A stretch of 64,000 nt of DNA from a virus. The position numbers and the translations under genes are program-made. Under the pieces are notes generated by a model, which was given only the letters and a program-made list of their open reading frames with translations, did no database searches and was not told where the DNA came from. Positions within the stretch are counted from its first letter, which is position 1; each line of letters starts with the position of its first letter. Below, piece after piece: positions 60,661 to 64,000 of the stretch. The stretch is taken from positions 64,001 through 128,000 of the IMG/VR virus record IMGVR_UViG_3300044655_003531; one strand, given 5' to 3'.

Positions 60661-60669
60661 TATTTATCC
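60661..60669 (-). promoter_or_regulatory. Putative late promoter box GGATAAATA
   Basis: A T4-like ATAAATA core overlapping the end of the next gene, 47 nt upstream of the giant gene's ATG (60614). Confidence 0.5.
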
Positions 60670-63600
60670 AACGTTCAAACCACCTTGCGAAGAGAAATTA
60701 GGAGAAGAAAGGGTGTCATTCTTGTATTTTCCTGTCGCTTCTAGATCGAAAGAAAAAGGACTTTGATTTTTTACCTGAATATCAATGCCCATTTTTTTTG
60801 TATAAACAATATTGGTTGGATTACCATCTGCCCTAAATCCACCAATATAACCTAACTTATCAGTTGTCCTAAATTGAAAGATAATAGGGATAATAATGGC
60901 ATTATTTGAACCCTGCTGGACTGGCTGGAATGCCAAAGAAGTTGAACCTTGAACCTGAACTACGGATGAAGTTACGGGACCTAAAAAGAAATAAGAGCCA
61001 CAACTATATCTGCCAATCAGCCATTCATCAGAACTTTCAAAACCCCACTTTAAAGGAAACATAGAATCTTCTCTAGTAGCAGTAGGTCCCTGTACAAAAT
61101 CATCTGTAACCGGACTGTATGAAATCTGCTTCCAGTAGTTGGGTAGATTCGCATCATAATAGAAATAATCGGATTGTCTGAAGGCCGGGTACACTACCAC
61201 ACCACCGGCAAAATTGGGTTTAACTAAATTAGTAAAAGTTTGACCTGTCACCAAAGCTGGGTGATCTTTATGAATACAAAATTCGCTCAGATAGCCACCG
61301 CCAACTCCCGCATAACTACCCGTAGAGCCAGTATAATTACCATTCCAAACCGCCGGACCTGTGCCTGAAGCTGTAGGGACAGTGGACACGGAAGGGTCAT
61401 AGGGAATCAAGGATGAGCCATTCTGTGGTAGACCCTGGCCATTTCCTTGGTAATTGTAACCCGCTGAATAGGGCTGCGTGCTAACATACAGATCCTGATC
61501 TAGACCGACACTTTTCCATCTGGGGTAAATAAACTGGCTGTTGGCGTTACCCGACATATAAGGGGCAGCTTGTCTAAGCTGCTGGAAAGACTCATCGTTG
61601 GCGTTGCCGGTAGATCCAGGAGGAATAATATCGGCTGGAGTTAGTGATGTAATAGAAATACCAATTTCACCGTACCTCAGACTCTGATTGTAACCTTCTG
61701 GCAGAGAGTAAGTTGTAGAAGAGCCAGCAACTGTGTTAAGTCCACCTGGCACAACCGAAGAAAGTTCTAGAATTCCAGCTGCTGTGTTAATCAATTTAAG
61801 CTGATAAATAGAAGAAGCGATTTTTCCTGCATCAGAAGTAAGAGGACTAGTAAAAATTTGGTTAGTGTAACCTGCATTAAGTTTGATAGTTTGCCCACTT
61901 GTAATAATTTGGCTGTTTCCTGCAGAATCTACAATTTGAACCTCAAGAACGCCAACACTTCTTTCAATCGTTGCTCTTAGTGAAACGATCTCATTCTGGA
62001 GATCTGTTAATTTCTGAAACAAGTCGACTGGATTTCCGTTCGAGTCGTAAAATCCACTTGCAATTGCAGGAGTATCCAAAACAAAAACTTTTGATCCAGC
62101 AGTGAACTGTCTTGACAACAGATTGTCTAGACCTTTAGAAGACAAATCCTGTTGGATTGCCAAAACAGCCTCGTCTTTTAAATTAGTTGTTACCGCAGCA
62201 GCCGTGTTTTGGGTGCTGGCATCGGCAGGAAATCCGATGATAACACTATCTGACCAGTCGGAAGTTAAGGGGTTGTCTGGCCATCCTGCCTCTGAAACTG
62301 ATTTAATTCTAATTTCCACTTGTTCTCCGCTGGTGATAGGAATATCCAATTGGTTAATGTTGTTGGCATCTGCATCATCAGTTAATTCAGGAGCCCAGGT
62401 ATAAGTGCCAGTGTTAGGATCATAAATTTTTGTTCTTATGTCTGTAATAACTCTGTTCCAATTACTAAAGGAGCCTGTTTTCTGTTGACCGTTGTTATCT
62501 AGGAAATTAATTTGTTGAACAGCCGGAGAAATACCAGAATCTGATAAATAACGGTATTCTATAATAAATTGGATAACTTGTTGAGACCCTGTCGAAGGAT
62601 TGATTCTGGGAGGAGGAATAGCCCAAAATCCCCTTACCCTATACTTTGGATCTACAGTTAGTTGAGGGGTACTTGTAGATAGGGTGTTAATGTCGCTAAC
62701 AACAGAAGCCAACAGTTGCTGTTTTTGAACTCTTTGTTGGGTTAAAGAGTTTAGGTTGGCTGTTAGAGCTTGAGAATTTTGGGTTGTTGTTCTCAGACTG
62801 GTATCGATTGAGGATGTTAAACTGTTGCCTGAAGTCTTAGAGAATGGAGTTACAGAGGTAGTACTCAAACTATTAATCTGTGCTCGATTGGTGTTGATCG
62901 CCGTATCGAGCTGAGCTATTTCACTTTGGAGGGTTGCTTTTAAAGCCACCTTTTGATTCAGAGTTTGAATATCGGTGCCTTGGGTTAGCTGAGTGTTAAT
63001 CTGAACAACTTTGAAATTACTGTTTACAATACTAGGGGGTTCCGGCACGAGGCCGCTCACGGCCGAGATTTTTTTCTCTTTTGCCATCGCCAGTAGCTGC
63101 TGCCCCAGATCTGCCACCGAGGTCAAATAAAATTGTTCGAGAGTCTGAACCCCGCTGGTGGTATTGATTCTGAGTTCATTGCTGAAAAAAACAATGCCAG
63201 GGGACCAGTTAGAAGCAACTATATTGTAATTGTCGTCGATCTTTTTAAAGAAAACACCTTGCCTCTCATCGTAACCAACGTTGACGTCTACAAATCGTGC
63301 ATTGAACTGGGTAGACAATAGGCTCAAGGAGTTATTACCTATTTGAACAGGCTGATAGCCAGAAATTCTTTTAAGTTGGACCGAAGTTTGACTGATGTTA
63401 ATAGAAGTAATCTCGTATCTAGTGCCATCTGAGGTTAATAAAACATTCCCGACATTTAAAGTTCTACCGTTTTGAACTCCCGTACTGGTATCGGTGTACT
63501 GAACAGAGTTAAGTTTGTAATTCCTTCTCGTTTCTTGTACAGTCTGACCGTTAGCATCTGTTGTACTAACAGTGTCATCGTAAAAAGAAAGAACCCCAAA

Positions 63601-64000
63601 CGAGCCCTGATTTCTAATAGTGCGAAGAGGCAGTGGAATTATGTCCTCGTCCACAAAATAATTGATGCCTGCTCCGGTGAGTTCTGAAATAAAATTTTGT
63701 TCTGAAATTTCATTTCTTCCTTTCAGATTGGTGTCAAAATAGGCTTTTTTATCATCCGTGTCGGTGTTGGCGATGATTCTCTTCACCAAAATTCGATCTG
63801 CGTCATCGGGTATTTGCCCAGTTACGTCCAGACTGATGTAGAGTAAAGGAGAAAGAAAACTTTCAAAAAACCAGTTGTCCCTGGCAGAAAAAGTGCTGGG
63901 TACTTGTAAGTTTACCAGAGGGGTTGGATCTCTGAGAGGTTCTGATTTGTAGATTTGTGAATAAGTCCCATCAGGGTTTCTGACCGTTGAGAAATTATCG
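60664..64000 (-). CDS. Large virion structural protein, partial (5' end beyond right edge)
   Basis: The frame is open to the window edge: upstream of the TTG at 63789 it continues without a stop through LYISLDVTGQIPDDADRILVKRI to the last base, so the true start lies outside. At least 1112 residues are visible. There is an unusual Gln/Ser/Thr-rich coiled segment (about nt 62680-62990, TLQSEIAQLDTAINTNRAQI). Beta-rich parts include a fibronectin-III-like stretch (YRVRGFWAIPPPRINPS, EQVEIRIKSVSEAGWPD). The C-terminus has WLIGRYSCGSYFFLGP. The composition and position next to the giant gene point to a tail or baseplate protein; no family is identified. Confidence 0.7.
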   Translation of the reverse strand, partial: DNFSTVRNPDGTYSQIYKSEPLRDPTPLVNLQVPSTFSARDNWFFESFLSPLLYISLDVTGQIPDDADRILVKRIIANTDTDDKKAYFDTNLKGRNEISEQNFISELTGAGINYFVDEDIIPLPLRTIRNQGSFGVLSFYDDTVSTTDANGQTVQETRRNYKLNSVQYTDTSTGVQNGRTLNVGNVLLTSDGTRYEITSINISQTSVQLKRISGYQPVQIGNNSLSLLSTQFNARFVDVNVGYDERQGVFFKKIDDNYNIVASNWSPGIVFFSNELRINTTSGVQTLEQFYLTSVADLGQQLLAMAKEKKISAVSGLVPEPPSIVNSNFKVVQINTQLTQGTDIQTLNQKVALKATLQSEIAQLDTAINTNRAQINSLSTTSVTPFSKTSGNSLTSSIDTSLRTTTQNSQALTANLNSLTQQRVQKQQLLASVVSDINTLSTSTPQLTVDPKYRVRGFWAIPPPRINPSTGSQQVIQFIIEYRYLSDSGISPAVQQINFLDNNGQQKTGSFSNWNRVITDIRTKIYDPNTGTYTWAPELTDDADANNINQLDIPITSGEQVEIRIKSVSEAGWPDNPLTSDWSDSVIIGFPADASTQNTAAAVTTNLKDEAVLAIQQDLSSKGLDNLLSRQFTAGSKVFVLDTPAIASGFYDSNGNPVDLFQKLTDLQNEIVSLRATIERSVGVLEVQIVDSAGNSQIITSGQTIKLNAGYTNQIFTSPLTSDAGKIASSIYQLKLINTAAGILELSSVVPGGLNTVAGSSTTYSLPEGYNQSLRYGEIGISITSLTPADIIPPGSTGNANDESFQQLRQAAPYMSGNANSQFIYPRWKSVGLDQDLYVSTQPYSAGYNYQGNGQGLPQNGSSLIPYDPSVSTVPTASGTGPAVWNGNYTGSTGSYAGVGGGYLSEFCIHKDHPALVTGQTFTNLVKPNFAGGVVVYPAFRQSDYFYYDANLPNYWKQISYSPVTDDFVQGPTATREDSMFPLKWGFESSDEWLIGRYSCGSYFFLGPVTSSVVQVQGSTSLAFQPVQQGSNNAIIIPIIFQFRTTDKLGYIGGFRADGNPTNIVYTKKMGIDIQVKNQSPFSFDLEATGKYKNDTLSSPNFSSQGGLNVG

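Noticed and set aside
1-64000. Stop-codon reassignment (as in some large gut phages)
   Set aside because: TAA, TAG and TGA all end genes with full-length domains and tight spacing to the next gene.

Overview
The window is part of the genome of a large T4-like tailed phage (myovirus type) that probably infects a Bacteroidetes/Flavobacteria-type host. The phage assignment rests on many T4-family proteins: B-family DNA polymerase, both type II topoisomerase subunits, UvsW helicase, a UvsY-like mediator, a gp61/DnaG-like primase, gp32, a gp56-like dCTPase, a T4-type lysozyme domain, and several fibre and other virion proteins. The host is inferred from a histone H1 (Hc1)-like protein of the Bacteroidetes type, a DUF4494-like protein, an ATP-cone fused to NrdB rather than NrdA, a signal peptide ending in ANAQS, and start sites preceded by A-rich sequence instead of Shine-Dalgarno motifs. 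TAA, TAG and TGA all act as stops, so the code is standard. No tRNA or CRISPR array was seen, and no gene-free stretch exceeds about 110 bases.

Most genes lie on the minus strand and are described here from left to right. Positions 1-10085 hold the C-terminal half of a split DNA polymerase, a sliding-clamp-like protein, both topoisomerase subunits, an L,D-transpeptidase-like protein, DnaJ and a UvsE repair endonuclease. Positions 10197-14878 form a plus-strand island with three near-identical leucine-rich-repeat-like genes, an annexin-like/lysozyme fusion and two small conserved phage genes. Positions 14832-23326 form a minus-strand block: polymerase N-terminal half, dCTPase, NrdB, NrdA, adenylate kinase, an unknown protein, a glycosyltransferase, an exported peptide and an acyl-CoA thioesterase. 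Positions 23373-35235 are an accessory region of small proteins, a lectin-type fibre protein, an MBD4-like glycosylase, Hsp20, a peptidoglycan-binding protein, the histone-like protein, a ligase/NMNAT-like fusion and a nucleotidyltransferase. Positions 35271-40334 are the recombination/primase/gp32 block. From 40345 to the right edge lies a virion-protein block, including a 3802-residue mosaic protein.

Two features tie the window together. First, at least a dozen otherwise unrelated proteins start with the same short tag (pattern h-x-F/Y-x-x-F/Y-h-x-E). It resembles the T4 capsid-targeting sequence that is cleaved by the gp21 prohead protease after L/I-x-E. This predicts that adenylate kinase, LRR-like proteins, cell-wall enzymes and a nucleotidyltransferase are packaged inside the head. 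Second, a GATATATA/GATAAATA box, close to the T4 late-promoter TATAAATA, stands before most of the tagged and virion genes and is mostly absent from replication genes. In one subset it ends only 1-5 nt before the start codon, which suggests near-leaderless late mRNAs. The other main oddity is that the DNA polymerase is split at the tip of its fingers domain into two genes about 21 kb apart.
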